Positions 1 to 7,909 of a stretch of 42,878 nt of DNA are shown piece by piece. Positions within the stretch are counted from its first letter, which is position 1; each line of letters begins with the position of its first letter. Origin of the DNA: Staphylococcus simulans (GTDB taxonomy: Bacteria; Bacillota; Bacilli; Staphylococcales; Staphylococcaceae); NCBI RefSeq assembly GCF_003043455.1, contig NZ_PZGG01000017.1:1-42878 (forward strand), read 5' to 3'. The position numbers were made by a program, and so were the translations under genes. The notes below the pieces were generated by a model. The model did not search any database, had not been told where the DNA came from, and saw nothing but the letters and a program-made list of their open reading frames with translations.

Positions 1-634
1 ATGCAATTACTTCAGCACTTTGTTGAATCATTTCTTTTTTTAACTCTACTTCACTTAATGAAAAATCTGTTAGCCCATTTTGAATAGTAATTCCATTAGC
101 AGAAACAAAGAAATAATCTATGTGATACATATCTAGAATTTGAGAATCTAGTCTCCCTGTTAGTGCATTGGATCCTTTTTTGGCAAATCCACCAATAATT
201 AGAATGGTAAGATTACTGTTTTCTTTTAATAAAAGAGCACTCTCTAATCCATTTGTGATTATAGTCAATTTCATATCAGTTTTAGCTAATAGCTTTGCAA
301 GTTCATAAGTGGTAGAACTGGCATCTAATAAAATACATTGATGATTTTGAATTTTTTCTAATGCTTTCATTCCGATTTTTTGTTTTGAACTTTGATGTTT
401 ATTTAATCGTTCAGAAAAGCTGTTATTAACATTAGATGTATCAATTTTAGAAAGTTTTACGCCTCCATGCGTACGTTCTACTTTGTTTAATGATTGCAAA
501 GCTGTTAAATCTGTTCGGATTGTAGCTGGCGTAACTTTAGCGTACTCCGAAAGTTGATTAACAGTGGCACGTTTATGTTTGGATAAATAGGTCATAATGA
601 GCTCTCGACGCTCATCTGCGAATATTTTCATCAT
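1..634 (-). CDS. DeoR-family transcriptional regulator (C-terminus beyond window)
   Basis: Reading the minus strand from ATG at 634 gives an open frame of 211 codons that runs off the left edge. The start follows GAGGAAG by 5 to 6 bases; an ATG one codon later is equally possible. The N-terminus is a DeoR helix-turn-helix (DERRELI near the start, then VNQLSEYAKVTPATIRTDL, ending in the typical ERTHGG). The C-terminal half shows the DeoR sugar-phosphate sensor features LDASSTTYELAKLL and ITNGLESA. It is transcribed divergently from the polyol operon beginning at 807 and shares its control region, so it is the probable repressor of that operon, with a phosphorylated tetrose or tetrulose as likely inducer (inference). 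Family assignment is firm; the ligand is not shown by the sequence. Confidence 0.9.
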   Translation of the reverse strand, partial: MMKIFADERRELIMTYLSKHKRATVNQLSEYAKVTPATIRTDLTALQSLNKVERTHGGVKLSKIDTSNVNNSFSERLNKHQSSKQKIGMKALEKIQNHQCILLDASSTTYELAKLLAKTDMKLTIITNGLESALLLKENSNLTILIIGGFAKKGSNALTGRLDSQILDMYHIDYFFVSANGITIQNGLTDFSLSEVELKKEMIQQSAEVIA

Positions 635-651
635 TTCACTTCCTCAAAAAT

Positions 652-680
652 ATTTTAGCGTATCTTGTAAATATGCACAA
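652..680 (-). promoter_or_regulatory. Promoter of the DeoR-family regulator
   Basis: On the minus strand TTGTGC (680-675) and TAAAAT (657-652) are separated by 17 bases, about 20 bases upstream of the regulator start. The -35 element lies inside one of the TGCACAA motifs, which suggests autoregulation. Confidence 0.55.
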
Positions 681-742
681 TCAAACAAAGATATATAAAG
701 AAAAACGAAAACAAAAGAAAATAAATTTGCACAAAACGAAAA
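674..742. promoter_or_regulatory. Repeated operator-like motifs between regulator and polyol operon
   Basis: TGCACAA occurs at 674-680 and 728-734, each followed by an A-rich CRAAMA-like tail. AAAACGAAAA occurs at 702-711 and 733-742, a spacing of 31 bases or three helical turns. Phased direct repeats of this kind are typical of DeoR-family operators. One copy overlaps the regulator -35, the other lies just upstream of the operon -10. Assignment to the adjacent regulator is inference. Confidence 0.5.
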
Positions 743-752
743 TATGCTTTAA

Positions 753-781
753 TATAATGATAACAAATGAAAGCGTTTTCT
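753..781 (+). promoter_or_regulatory. Operon -10 element and cre (CcpA) box
   Basis: TATAAT at 753-758 is the likely -10 element of the polyol operon. The only -35-like hexamer, TTGCAC at 727, is 20 bases away, so the promoter looks weak without help. ATGAAAGCGTTTTCT at 767-781 fits the catabolite-responsive element pattern WTGNAANCGNWNNCW at every fixed position. It covers the region just after the transcription start, where CcpA binding would block transcription. Confidence 0.65.
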
Positions 782-806
782 CAACAAAAGTTTAGGAGTG
801 AGTGAA

Positions 807-1889
807 ATGAGTACTAAAAATTATCCAGAAAAAATGAAAGCAGTTGTAGCATATGCACCTAAAGATTATAGGTATGAAGAAGTAAATACTCCGAATATTG
901 ATCATCCAGAAGAAATTATTATTAAAGTAGAAGCTTGTGGTATTTGTGCTGGAGATATTAAAGCGTATGATGGTGCACCGAGTTTCTGGGGAGATGAAAC
1001 ACAACCAGCTTATATAAAAGCTCCTATGATTCCAGGACATGAATTTATTGGTCGCGTAGTAGAAGTTGGTGATGATGTGAAAGATTTCAAAGTAGGAGAT
1101 CGAGTAATATCTGAGCAAATCGTACCATGTTGGGATTGTCGTTTCTGTAATCGTGGCCAATATTGGATGTGTGAGAAGCATGATTTATACGGATTCCAAA
1201 ATAATGTTAATGGCGGTATGGCAGAATACATGAAATTTACTAAAGAAGCTATTAATTACAAAGTACCAGAGGGATTGCCGATAGAAGATGCAATATTAAT
1301 TGAACCTTATGCTTGTAGCTTACATGCAGTACAACGTGCCAATATTCAATTAGGAGATTTCGTTGTTTTATCAGGTGCAGGCACATTAGGTTTAGGTATG
1401 ATAGGTGCTGCTAAAAAATCTGGTGCAGGTACATTAGTAGTTTTAGATATGAAAGATGACCGTCTTGAATTGGCGAAAGAATTCGGTGCGGATATTGTAT
1501 TAAATCCAAGCAAAGTTGATGTGGAGAAAGAAATCAAAGGAATGACAGAAGGTTATGGCTGTGATATCTATATTGAAGCAACAGGACACCCTAAATCAGT
1601 AGAACAAGGACTTGCGATGATTCGTAAACTCGGTACTTTTGTCGAATTCTCAGTATTCGGCGATCCTGTTACGGTAGATTGGAGTATTATTTCTGACCGC
1701 AAAGAATTAGATTTATTAGGCAGCCACTTAGGACCTTATTGCTATCCGCTAGTGATTGATGGTATTCAAAACGGAGATTTCCCAACACATGGTGTGGTCA
1801 CACATAAATTACCATTAAATGATTTTGAACGCGGTTTTGATCTTATGAAAAAAGGCGATAAATCATTGAAGATTATTCTTGAACCTTAA
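807..1889 (+). CDS. Zinc-dependent erythritol/L-threitol-type dehydrogenase
   Basis: A 360-residue medium-chain dehydrogenase. The start at ATG 807 is chosen because AGGAGTG (794-800) precedes it by 6 bases; a GTG at 798 lies inside that ribosome binding site. Visible are the catalytic zinc site (C44 in ACGICAGD, H78-E79 in GHEF), the structural zinc cysteines C108, C111, C114 and C122, and a Rossmann nucleotide loop around residues 190-200 (SGAGTLGLG). The sequence resembles enzymes annotated as erythritol/L-threitol dehydrogenase (EltD), which oxidise C4 polyols to erythrulose with NAD+. The next genes are a polyol-type transporter, a dihydroxyacetone-type kinase and an RpiB-like isomerase, exactly the steps needed to take erythrulose to erythrose 4-phosphate. 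Which tetritol is the true substrate cannot be read from the sequence; other polyols remain possible. Confidence 0.85.
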   Translation: MSTKNYPEKMKAVVAYAPKDYRYEEVNTPNIDHPEEIIIKVEACGICAGDIKAYDGAPSFWGDETQPAYIKAPMIPGHEFIGRVVEVGDDVKDFKVGDRVISEQIVPCWDCRFCNRGQYWMCEKHDLYGFQNNVNGGMAEYMKFTKEAINYKVPEGLPIEDAILIEPYACSLHAVQRANIQLGDFVVLSGAGTLGLGMIGAAKKSGAGTLVVLDMKDDRLELAKEFGADIVLNPSKVDVEKEIKGMTEGYGCDIYIEATGHPKSVEQGLAMIRKLGTFVEFSVFGDPVTVDWSIISDRKELDLLGSHLGPYCYPLVIDGIQNGDFPTHGVVTHKLPLNDFERGFDLMKKGDKSLKIILEP

Positions 1890-1893
1890 GCAG

Positions 1894-1949
1894 TAGCGAC
1901 TGAGTAATTAAATACAGTGATGAAAATCTTGAAGAGAGAGTAGTCGCTA
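1894..1949 (+). other. Intercistronic inverted repeat
   Basis: TAGCGACT (1894-1901) and AGTCGCTA (1942-1949) are perfect inverted repeats flanking a 40-base loop in the 77-base gap between the dehydrogenase and transporter genes. There is no T-tract, so it is not an intrinsic terminator. A role in mRNA processing or differential stability is possible. Confidence 0.35.
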
Positions 1950-1966
1950 GTGAGAAGGTGTAAAAA

Positions 1967-3220
1967 ATGAATAATAGTTTACAAAAAGTAGGGTTACCAC
2001 CCTCTCTATTATGGGGATATATCGGTGTTTTAATCTTCATGATGGGGGATGGGTTAGAGCTAGCTTGGATTAGTCCGTACTTAGTTGAACAAGGGATGAC
2101 AGTGAAACAAACCGCAATCTTGACCACTTCTTATGGAGTGACGATTGCAATTGGTTCATGGTTGTCTGGTGTACTTGTAGAAATATTTGGACCACGTAAA
2201 GTAATGCTGCTCGGCACGACAGTTTACATTGTCGGTCAAATTATATTTGTAGGTGTAGCAATTCCTACCTTCAATTATGAAATTATGATTCCTTCGTATG
2301 CAATTAGAGGATTCGGTTATCCGTTATTCGCATATTCATTCTTAGTATGGGTAGCTTATCGTTCTCCCAAAGAAAGACTTGGCGCTGCAGTAGGTTGGTT
2401 CTGGTTTGTATTTACTGGAGGATTAAGTGTGTTCGGCGCATTTTATTCTTCATTTATGATCAGTACAATTGGACATATTCCAACATTATGGACGTCAATT
2501 TTCTGGGTATTGCTTGGTACTTATTTAGCAGTTGTTATGAATAAAGATAAGTTTATTATTGAGAATAAAAAAGACAGCTTTAAAGAAAACCTTAAAGATA
2601 TTAGTGACGGTATTACAATATTAGGTCGAGAACCACGTGTTGCAGTAGCTTGTATCGTCAGAATTATTAATCAGTTGGCACAATATGCATTTCCATTATT
2701 CTTACCGATTTATTTATCCACAAAAGGTATTGCGACGACAACGTGGTTGAATATTTGGGGAACAATCTTTATTTCAAATATTATTTTCAATCTTATATTC
2801 GGCGCATTAAGTGACAAAATCGGCTGGAAAAATACAATCTCTTATATTGGCGGTGTTGGTTGTGCTGCCTTTACTTTAGGTCTTTATTTTATTCCAGAAT
2901 GGTTTACAGGAAACGTTTGGATGGTCGGCTTAGTAGGTTTCTTATGGGGCATGTGTTTAGCAGGGTTTGTGCCAATTTCAGCACTTGTACCTTCACTTGT
3001 ACCAGATGGTGAAAAAGGTCCGGCAATGGCAATTTTAAATTTAGGAGCAGGCTTATGTGTATTTGCTGGCCCTGGTTTAGTCGCACTGTTTTATGATTCT
3101 GTAGGCGTCAAAGGCATGATTTATATTATATTTGGACTTTATATAGCAAGTGCAATTATGACACGATTCTTAAAAACACCTGAAGAACGTGCAGAAAAAT
3201 TATTGAAAGTTGAAAGTTAA
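1967..3220 (+). CDS. RbtT/DalT/CsbX-type MFS polyol transporter
   Basis: A 417-residue protein with about 12 hydrophobic segments. It begins LLWGYIGVLIFMMGDGLE and carries the MFS loop 2-3 signature region (VEIFGPRKVMLLG) and a matching loop in the second half (GALSDKIGWKN). These features and the overall sequence fit the polyol permease branch of the major facilitator superfamily that contains ribitol and D-arabitol transporters. ATG 1967 follows GAAGGTG by 6 bases. It is the second gene of the operon and presumably brings the tetritol into the cell by proton symport. Substrate specificity is inferred from the neighbouring dehydrogenase and kinase. Confidence 0.85.
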   Translation: MNNSLQKVGLPPSLLWGYIGVLIFMMGDGLELAWISPYLVEQGMTVKQTAILTTSYGVTIAIGSWLSGVLVEIFGPRKVMLLGTTVYIVGQIIFVGVAIPTFNYEIMIPSYAIRGFGYPLFAYSFLVWVAYRSPKERLGAAVGWFWFVFTGGLSVFGAFYSSFMISTIGHIPTLWTSIFWVLLGTYLAVVMNKDKFIIENKKDSFKENLKDISDGITILGREPRVAVACIVRIINQLAQYAFPLFLPIYLSTKGIATTTWLNIWGTIFISNIIFNLIFGALSDKIGWKNTISYIGGVGCAAFTLGLYFIPEWFTGNVWMVGLVGFLWGMCLAGFVPISALVPSLVPDGEKGPAMAILNLGAGLCVFAGPGLVALFYDSVGVKGMIYIIFGLYIASAIMTRFLKTPEERAEKLLKVES

Positions 3221-3235
3221 AGGAGTGCAAATTTA

Positions 3236-4255
3236 ATGAAGAAGATGATTAATGATCCATATGAAGTTGTGGAAGAACTTATGGATGGCTATCTCAAAGC
3301 TTACCCAAACTACATCAGACAATCAGATAAACATAGAAGAGCGTTGATTGGCAACAAACGACATCCTAATCGCAAGGTCAGCGTTTTAATTGGCGGAGGT
3401 TCTGGTCATGAACCTGGTTTCTTAGGATATGTTGGAAAAGGTATGGCTGACGGGGTGGCAATTGGTAATATCTTTGCATCTCCTTCACCGATTCCGATTC
3501 AGGCAGTAACACAAGAAATTGATTGTGGTCACGGTGTTCTTTATATTTATGAAAACTATGCTGGAGACTTGATGAATTTTGAAATGGCTGCAGAAATGAC
3601 TGAAATTGAAGATGACATAGAAACAAAAGCGGTTATTGGTAATGATGATTTAGCATCATCTAAAGATTTATCAGATAGGCGCGGTATTGCTGGAGAATTA
3701 TTAGTGTATAAGGTTGCAGGTGCTGCAGCAGATTTTGGCTATGACTTAGAGAAGGTAACAGCAATGGCACAAAAAGCAAATGATCAAACGCGTTCAATGG
3801 GCATTGGTTTAAAACCGTGTTATTTACCACAGACGGGTAAACCAAGTTTTGATATTGAAGATAACGAGATGGAAATCGGATTAGGACATCACGGTGAACC
3901 TGGAATTGAGAAAACGACAATTCGTACTTCACAAGAAACAGTGGATGTACTGATGACAAATATCCTGAATGAAGGCTTGTATAAAGAAAATGATGAAGTA
4001 GTTGTATTAATCAATGGGTTAGGCGCAACATCACAAATGGAACTTTATATCATTAATAATGATGTTCAAAAAGTTTTAGAAAAGCATAACATTAAAACGC
4101 ATAGAAGTTATGTTGGCAACTTTATTACATCAATGGAAATGGCAGGCTTTTCTATTACATTGATGAAAGTAGATGAAGAATTAAAAAAATGTATTGATCA
4201 CGAAGTTGATTGTCCTAATTTTACACAAGTAGGTGATTCGAATGATGACAAGTGA
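3236..4255 (+). CDS. Dihydroxyacetone kinase-type kinase, K subunit (likely erythrulose kinase)
   Basis: A 339-residue DhaK-like protein. GGGSGHEP at residues 53-60 is the substrate-binding loop, and H219 in GHHGEPG corresponds to the histidine that binds the ketose covalently as a hemiaminal in this family. AGGAG at 3221 sets the start at 3236. The C-terminal ATP-binding module is supplied by the next gene, whose start overlaps the end of this one by 14 bases, so the two products should form one kinase. Family members next to tetritol dehydrogenases phosphorylate D- or L-erythrulose rather than dihydroxyacetone, and the context here argues the same. No phosphotransferase DhaM subunit is present in the operon, which suggests ATP as donor. 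Confidence 0.88.
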   Translation: MKKMINDPYEVVEELMDGYLKAYPNYIRQSDKHRRALIGNKRHPNRKVSVLIGGGSGHEPGFLGYVGKGMADGVAIGNIFASPSPIPIQAVTQEIDCGHGVLYIYENYAGDLMNFEMAAEMTEIEDDIETKAVIGNDDLASSKDLSDRRGIAGELLVYKVAGAAADFGYDLEKVTAMAQKANDQTRSMGIGLKPCYLPQTGKPSFDIEDNEMEIGLGHHGEPGIEKTTIRTSQETVDVLMTNILNEGLYKENDEVVVLINGLGATSQMELYIINNDVQKVLEKHNIKTHRSYVGNFITSMEMAGFSITLMKVDEELKKCIDHEVDCPNFTQVGDSNDDK

Positions 4256-4871
4256 GGATTATAAGAATTATATTTTAGACTTAGCTAAAGTCTACGATGA
4301 ACAAAAAGACGAGTTATGTGAATTAGATAGAAAATTAGGTGATGGTGACCACGGTGTGACAATGAATATTGGGTACCAAGCTGTGAAAAAAACAATTCAT
4401 GATGAACTTCAAGACCAAAATGATATTGCGAAAATCAGTGTAGCTGTTGGTAAATCATTCTTAGATGCTGTAGGTTCATCAGTTGGACCGTTATATGCCT
4501 CTGGCTATTTAAAAGGTGGTTTAGTAACAAAAGGTATGACAGAGTTGTCAGATGATAATCTTTATGATTATTGGATCAGTTTCAGTAAAGGTATTAAAAG
4601 CAGAGGAAAGGCTGAAATTGGTGATAAAACCATGATTGATACATTAGAGCCTTTCTTTATTAAGTTGGAGGAAGAACAACAAGCAAGTACCCCTTTTAAA
4701 GATGGTTATATTTTAGCTTTAAATGAAGCGAGAAATGGGATGGAAAGTACAGAAGACATTGTGTCTAATAAAGGACGTTCAAAACGATTAGGTTATCGTT
4801 CAAAAGGATTTAAAGATCCAGGCGCGGTTTCATCATATTTGATGCTAGAAAAGTTCCAAGAATATATATAG
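4242..4871 (+). CDS. Dihydroxyacetone kinase-type kinase, L (nucleotide-binding) subunit
   Basis: A 209-residue DhaL-like protein. LGDGDHG at residues 32-38 holds the aspartates that bind the two magnesium ions and ATP. Near the C-terminus GFKDPGA is the conserved lid sequence. AGGTG at 4231-4235 sits 6 bases before ATG 4242; ATG 4245 is an alternative start one codon later. The overlap with the DhaK gene implies translational coupling. Together the two subunits are expected to phosphorylate erythrulose to erythrulose phosphate in the cytoplasm. Absence of DhaM nearby suggests that the subunit works as an ATP-dependent kinase partner rather than a PTS-fed one; that is inference. Confidence 0.87.
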   Translation: MMTSEDYKNYILDLAKVYDEQKDELCELDRKLGDGDHGVTMNIGYQAVKKTIHDELQDQNDIAKISVAVGKSFLDAVGSSVGPLYASGYLKGGLVTKGMTELSDDNLYDYWISFSKGIKSRGKAEIGDKTMIDTLEPFFIKLEEEQQASTPFKDGYILALNEARNGMESTEDIVSNKGRSKRLGYRSKGFKDPGAVSSYLMLEKFQEYI

Positions 4872-4883
4872 GAGGTTTTAATT

Positions 4884-5327
4884 ATGAGAATCGCAATTGG
4901 TGCAGACCATAATGGTTATGAAATGAAAGAAGCAATTAAAGAATTTGTAGAAGAATTAGGGCATACGGTGACAGATTATGGATGCCATCAATGTGCAGAA
5001 ACAGATTATCCTGATGTAGCACAAGAGGTGGGTAAAAGTATTCAAAACGATGAGCATGATAGAGCGATTTTAGTTTGTGGCACAGGTATTGGTGTAGCCA
5101 TTACAGCTTGCAAATTAAAAGGCATTAGAGCAGCACTTGCACACGATGTTTATTCAGCAGAGCGTGCACAATTAAGTAATAACGCGCAAATTATTACGAT
5201 GGGTGCACAAATTATTGGGATAGAAGCAGCTAAGAAAAATGTAAAAGCATACTTAGATGTAACATGGGAAGGTGGTTCTCAACGCAAGGTTGATAAAATC
5301 GATCAAGTCGAAAAAGATGAGGAGTGA
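4884..5327 (+). CDS. RpiB/LacAB-family isomerase (likely D-erythrulose 4-phosphate isomerase)
   Basis: A 147-residue protein preceded by a perfect GGAGG site 8 bases from the ATG. GADHNGYEMK at the N-terminus is the phosphate-binding signature of the RpiB family. C65 in CGTGIG is the usual catalytic base, and H87 lies in ALAHDVYSAE. RpiB relatives act on ribose 5-phosphate, allose 6-phosphate or galactose 6-phosphate; in tetritol operons (for example EryI/DerI types) they interconvert D-erythrulose 4-phosphate and D-erythrose 4-phosphate. Position directly after the kinase genes favours that last reaction here. The stop codon is 4 bases from the next start, so the two genes are translationally linked. 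Confidence 0.85.
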   Translation: MRIAIGADHNGYEMKEAIKEFVEELGHTVTDYGCHQCAETDYPDVAQEVGKSIQNDEHDRAILVCGTGIGVAITACKLKGIRAALAHDVYSAERAQLSNNAQIITMGAQIIGIEAAKKNVKAYLDVTWEGGSQRKVDKIDQVEKDEE

Positions 5328-5331
5328 TGAT

Positions 5332-6288
5332 GTGAGTCATTCGATGTTAGATATTGTTAATATTACAGAAAAAGCTGCACTCGCATCTTATTTACATGTA
5401 GGAACGCTTGATAAAGAACTGATTGACGCTGCGGCGACGAATGTGATGAGAGAAGAGTTAAACGAGCTTGAACATGGGTATCGCGTTGCTATTGGTGAGG
5501 GTGAGATGGATGAAGCACCTATGCTGTATATTGGAGAAAAGTTAGGAAAATCTTCTGAGGTAGAGTTTGATTTAGCGGTTGATCCAATAGACGGTACTAC
5601 ACCAGCTTCTAAGGGGCAAGATAATGCATTATCTGTCATAGCTGTGGCAGAAAAAGACGGTTTCTTACATGCACCAGATATGTATATGAAAAAAAGTGTT
5701 GTCGCTTCTAAATTTCGAGGACTATTTAGTTTGAATGATGATTTTGATGAAATTTTAGAGCGCATGATAATAAAAAAAGCAGAATTAAATGATACATCAC
5801 CTGTTACAGTGGTTATTCAAGATAGAGAACGTCATCAGGACTACATTAAAAGTGTGAAACAAAAAGATGGCAGAGTCATTTTGTTTAATGATGGTGATAT
5901 TTTGAATGGCTTAAAACCATTGATTCAATCTGATGAAGTAGACTTATTTTTTAACATTGGCGGCGCACCTGAAGGTGTCGTATTGGCGAGTGCTGTAAAA
6001 TGTTTAGATGGCGAAATGCAAGCACAACTTTATCCAATAGATGAAAGTGAACATCGTAGATGTGGAAAAATGGGTATTTCAGATATTGACAAAATCTATT
6101 TTGCAGATGACCTAGTAAAGTCTGATTTCATATTCTTCGTTGGTACAGCTGTTACGAAAACTGAGATTATTAAAGAAATTCAAAAGGTTAAAAATCAATA
6201 TGTCACACATTCTATTATTATAGATAATATCAACAAGTCATTTCGTCTTATTGAAAATTATCACAATTCAATACCATCTTTAACATAA
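5332..6288 (+). CDS. GlpX-type class II fructose/sedoheptulose bisphosphatase
   Basis: A 318-residue protein. GTG 5332 is chosen because AGGAG (5320-5324) is 7 bases upstream and the resulting N-terminus aligns with GlpX proteins; ATG 5344 is too far from the site. Conserved metal and substrate motifs are IGEGEMDEAPM, DPIDGT and GGAPEGVV. The second motif is normally DPIEGT, so one acidic residue is changed conservatively. GlpX enzymes dephosphorylate fructose 1,6-bisphosphate and often sedoheptulose 1,7-bisphosphate. In a tetritol operon the second activity makes sense: erythrose 4-phosphate plus dihydroxyacetone phosphate gives sedoheptulose bisphosphate, which this enzyme would turn into sedoheptulose 7-phosphate. 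Staphylococci usually rely on an unrelated class III bisphosphatase, so this is probably an operon-dedicated enzyme (inference). Confidence 0.85.
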   Translation: MSHSMLDIVNITEKAALASYLHVGTLDKELIDAAATNVMREELNELEHGYRVAIGEGEMDEAPMLYIGEKLGKSSEVEFDLAVDPIDGTTPASKGQDNALSVIAVAEKDGFLHAPDMYMKKSVVASKFRGLFSLNDDFDEILERMIIKKAELNDTSPVTVVIQDRERHQDYIKSVKQKDGRVILFNDGDILNGLKPLIQSDEVDLFFNIGGAPEGVVLASAVKCLDGEMQAQLYPIDESEHRRCGKMGISDIDKIYFADDLVKSDFIFFVGTAVTKTEIIKEIQKVKNQYVTHSIIIDNINKSFRLIENYHNSIPSLT

Positions 6289-6293
6289 AAGAA

Positions 6294-6332
6294 AAAGGGC
6301 TTAATCATTCTATTTGAGTGATTAAGCCCTTT
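6294..6332. terminator. Bidirectional intrinsic terminator
   Basis: AAAGGGCTTAATCA (6294-6307) and TGATTAAGCCCTTT (6319-6332) form a perfect 14-bp stem. On the minus strand it is followed by TTTTTCTTTT, so it ends the UPF0291 transcript well. On the plus strand the T-tract is short (TTT), giving weaker termination of the polyol operon. Confidence 0.85.
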
Positions 6333-6367
6333 ACTATTGTAGGTTGCTATTCATCTATTTTAAATTT

Positions 6368-6607
6368 TTATTCAGGTTTTAAGTCTAAAGTACCCATTTC
6401 TTCGCGTAATTCATAAATTTTATCTGGTGTTACGTCTTCGCCAAGTGGATCTACAACTTTCAATGTTGAGAATGTGCTCACAACTTGGCCGCGAATCATT
6501 TTAAGGTATTCTTGTCTTAATTCATGTTGTTCTTGTTTTTCTGAAGTGCTCAATACCATTTCTTTTTCTTTATTAGCAAGTTCATTAATTCTATCTAAAA
6601 TTTTCAT
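6368..6607 (-). CDS. UPF0291 (DUF896, YnzC-like) small protein
   Basis: A 79-residue protein, mostly helical, with the family pattern RINELANKEKEM at the N-terminus, then ELRQEYLKMIR and VVDPLGEDVTPDKIYELR. Related to Bacillus YnzC and the staphylococcal UPF0291 proteins, which are small cytosolic proteins of unknown function. AAGGAGG lies inside the end of the upstream oxidoreductase gene and the two genes are 4 bases apart, so they are co-transcribed from the promoter at 7631-7659. There is no known functional link between the families. Confidence 0.85.
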   Translation of the reverse strand: MKILDRINELANKEKEMVLSTSEKQEQHELRQEYLKMIRGQVVSTFSTLKVVDPLGEDVTPDKIYELREEMGTLDLKPE

Positions 6608-6611
6608 ATTA

Positions 6612-7565
6612 TTATTGTTCCTCCTTGATTTCGTTTGGTGGGAAATGTGGAATCACATAATCGCCCAATTCTTTCATAATATCTTGGTACGTTCTTTCAT
6701 GTGTGACTAAGTTCAACATGATATGGTTTGTACCGATACGTTCATATGCTTTTAATACATTGATTAAAGTGTTTCTGCCTAATCTATAGCCACCCTTAAT
6801 GGGTTTGATTTTTTCATTTGGATCTTTTGATAAATCTAATGCGAGTGGATGCATGAATGGTTTGAATACATCATTATCATGCCAGGCTTGTAGTAAAGCT
6901 TTCTGCATTTGGAATTCTTGTGGATAGAACATCCAACCATCCATATTTTCTTTAATCCAGTCTAAATCTTGTTTCGCATTTCCCGTCGCAAAGATCGGGA
7001 TATGATGATGTTTTGGTAAAACTTGCAGACCAGAATCCTCATATAACTCAAAGATTGAGTTTGAAATGTTTGGAGAATGGTCTTGCCACAGTGCGTTTAA
7101 AGAAGAAACAGCATCTCTGAAATGATTATGCAAATTCTTCTCCTCGACTTTGAAAGCTGGAAACTCGAAAGAACGATCTCCAGTTGCCAGTCCCATTAAA
7201 AATCTCTCGTTTGACACCAAGTCAAGAGTAGCGGCTGCTTTAGCAACGTGAATTGGATGACGTAATGTCGCAACAATACTAGCTGTTCCGAGAGCAATTT
7301 TATTCGTTTTAGCACTGAGATAAGTTAAAAATACAAACGGATCGTAGTTTGTCGTTACGGGACCTAAGTGTGGACTATATAATGGATTGTCTCGCACAAA
7401 TAGGCTTGTAAATCCAAGTTCTTCAGCATACTGCGCTAATTCTGCTTGTTGATCAAACGACAATGCGATCTTTTCAGAGTTATCAAAAGGAATGCTTAAA
7501 CCTAAGGTTAAATGCCCCTTTTGAAACGTCCGCTTGAAACCATTGTGTTGTTCGATTGTTGACAC
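6612..7565 (-). CDS. Luciferase-like (LLM class) flavin-dependent oxidoreductase
   Basis: A 317-residue protein of the bacterial luciferase-like monooxygenase family, a TIM barrel that uses reduced FMN or F420-type flavins. Supporting stretches are LAQYAEELGFTSLFVRDN, KIALGTASIVATLRHPIHVA and LMGLATGDRS, which follow the family order. GTG 7565 is the start because AGGAGG lies 7 bases upstream and no ATG is available. The substrate cannot be told. It forms a two-gene unit with the UPF0291 gene and is read from a good promoter at 7631-7659. Confidence 0.82.
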   Translation of the reverse strand: MSTIEQHNGFKRTFQKGHLTLGLSIPFDNSEKIALSFDQQAELAQYAEELGFTSLFVRDNPLYSPHLGPVTTNYDPFVFLTYLSAKTNKIALGTASIVATLRHPIHVAKAAATLDLVSNERFLMGLATGDRSFEFPAFKVEEKNLHNHFRDAVSSLNALWQDHSPNISNSIFELYEDSGLQVLPKHHHIPIFATGNAKQDLDWIKENMDGWMFYPQEFQMQKALLQAWHDNDVFKPFMHPLALDLSKDPNEKIKPIKGGYRLGRNTLINVLKAYERIGTNHIMLNLVTHERTYQDIMKELGDYVIPHFPPNEIKEEQ

Positions 7566-7630
7566 GTCTATCCCTCCTAACTTGATTAATCTGACAACCT
7601 TTGGCTCTTCTAACCAAGTTGTCTACAATT

Positions 7631-7659
7631 ATTCTACAACGTATACACAACTAACACAA
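7631..7659 (-). promoter_or_regulatory. Promoter of the oxidoreductase-UPF0291 operon
   Basis: On the minus strand TTGTGT (7659-7654) and TAGAAT (7636-7631) are 17 bases apart. Between this and the start codon is an imperfect inverted repeat (GACAAC at 7593-7598, GTTGTC at 7618-7623) in the leader that could be an operator. Confidence 0.55.
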
Positions 7660-7909
7660 ACCTTATGCTCACGCGGTTTATCGATTTAGTCAAAAAAGGT
7701 CAAAAACGTTGATTTGACGCGGTTTTAAAATAAAAAACAAAAATGAAGTGTACAACTTTTAAGGCTATTTTTAACAATCATGATGATGTAAATGGAATTA
7801 AATTTCTGAATATCGGCATGGTTGAAATGATTCGGCAGTGAACATTTTAATGGTGAGCTATGATTAATCAATTCCAAATCAGTGAATAAAGAGAGAGAGG
7901 TGAAGCGTA
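7660..7909. other. Intergenic region with short direct repeat
   Basis: The divergent gap between the oxidoreductase and the DJ-1-like gene is about 344 bases in all. It contains an 8-base direct repeat CGCGGTTT (7674-7681 and 7719-7726) around TTGATTTGACG. I see no open frame with a ribosome binding site and no convincing promoter hexamer pair for the DJ-1-like gene. Confidence 0.35.

Noticed and set aside
798-806. GTG start nine bases before the polyol dehydrogenase ATG
   Set aside because: It overlaps the AGGAGTG ribosome binding site that serves ATG 807.
5272-5331. Upstream GTG start giving GlpX a 20-residue N-terminal extension
   Set aside because: The extension lies inside the RpiB-like gene, has no ribosome binding site and has no counterpart in GlpX proteins; GTG 5332 has both.
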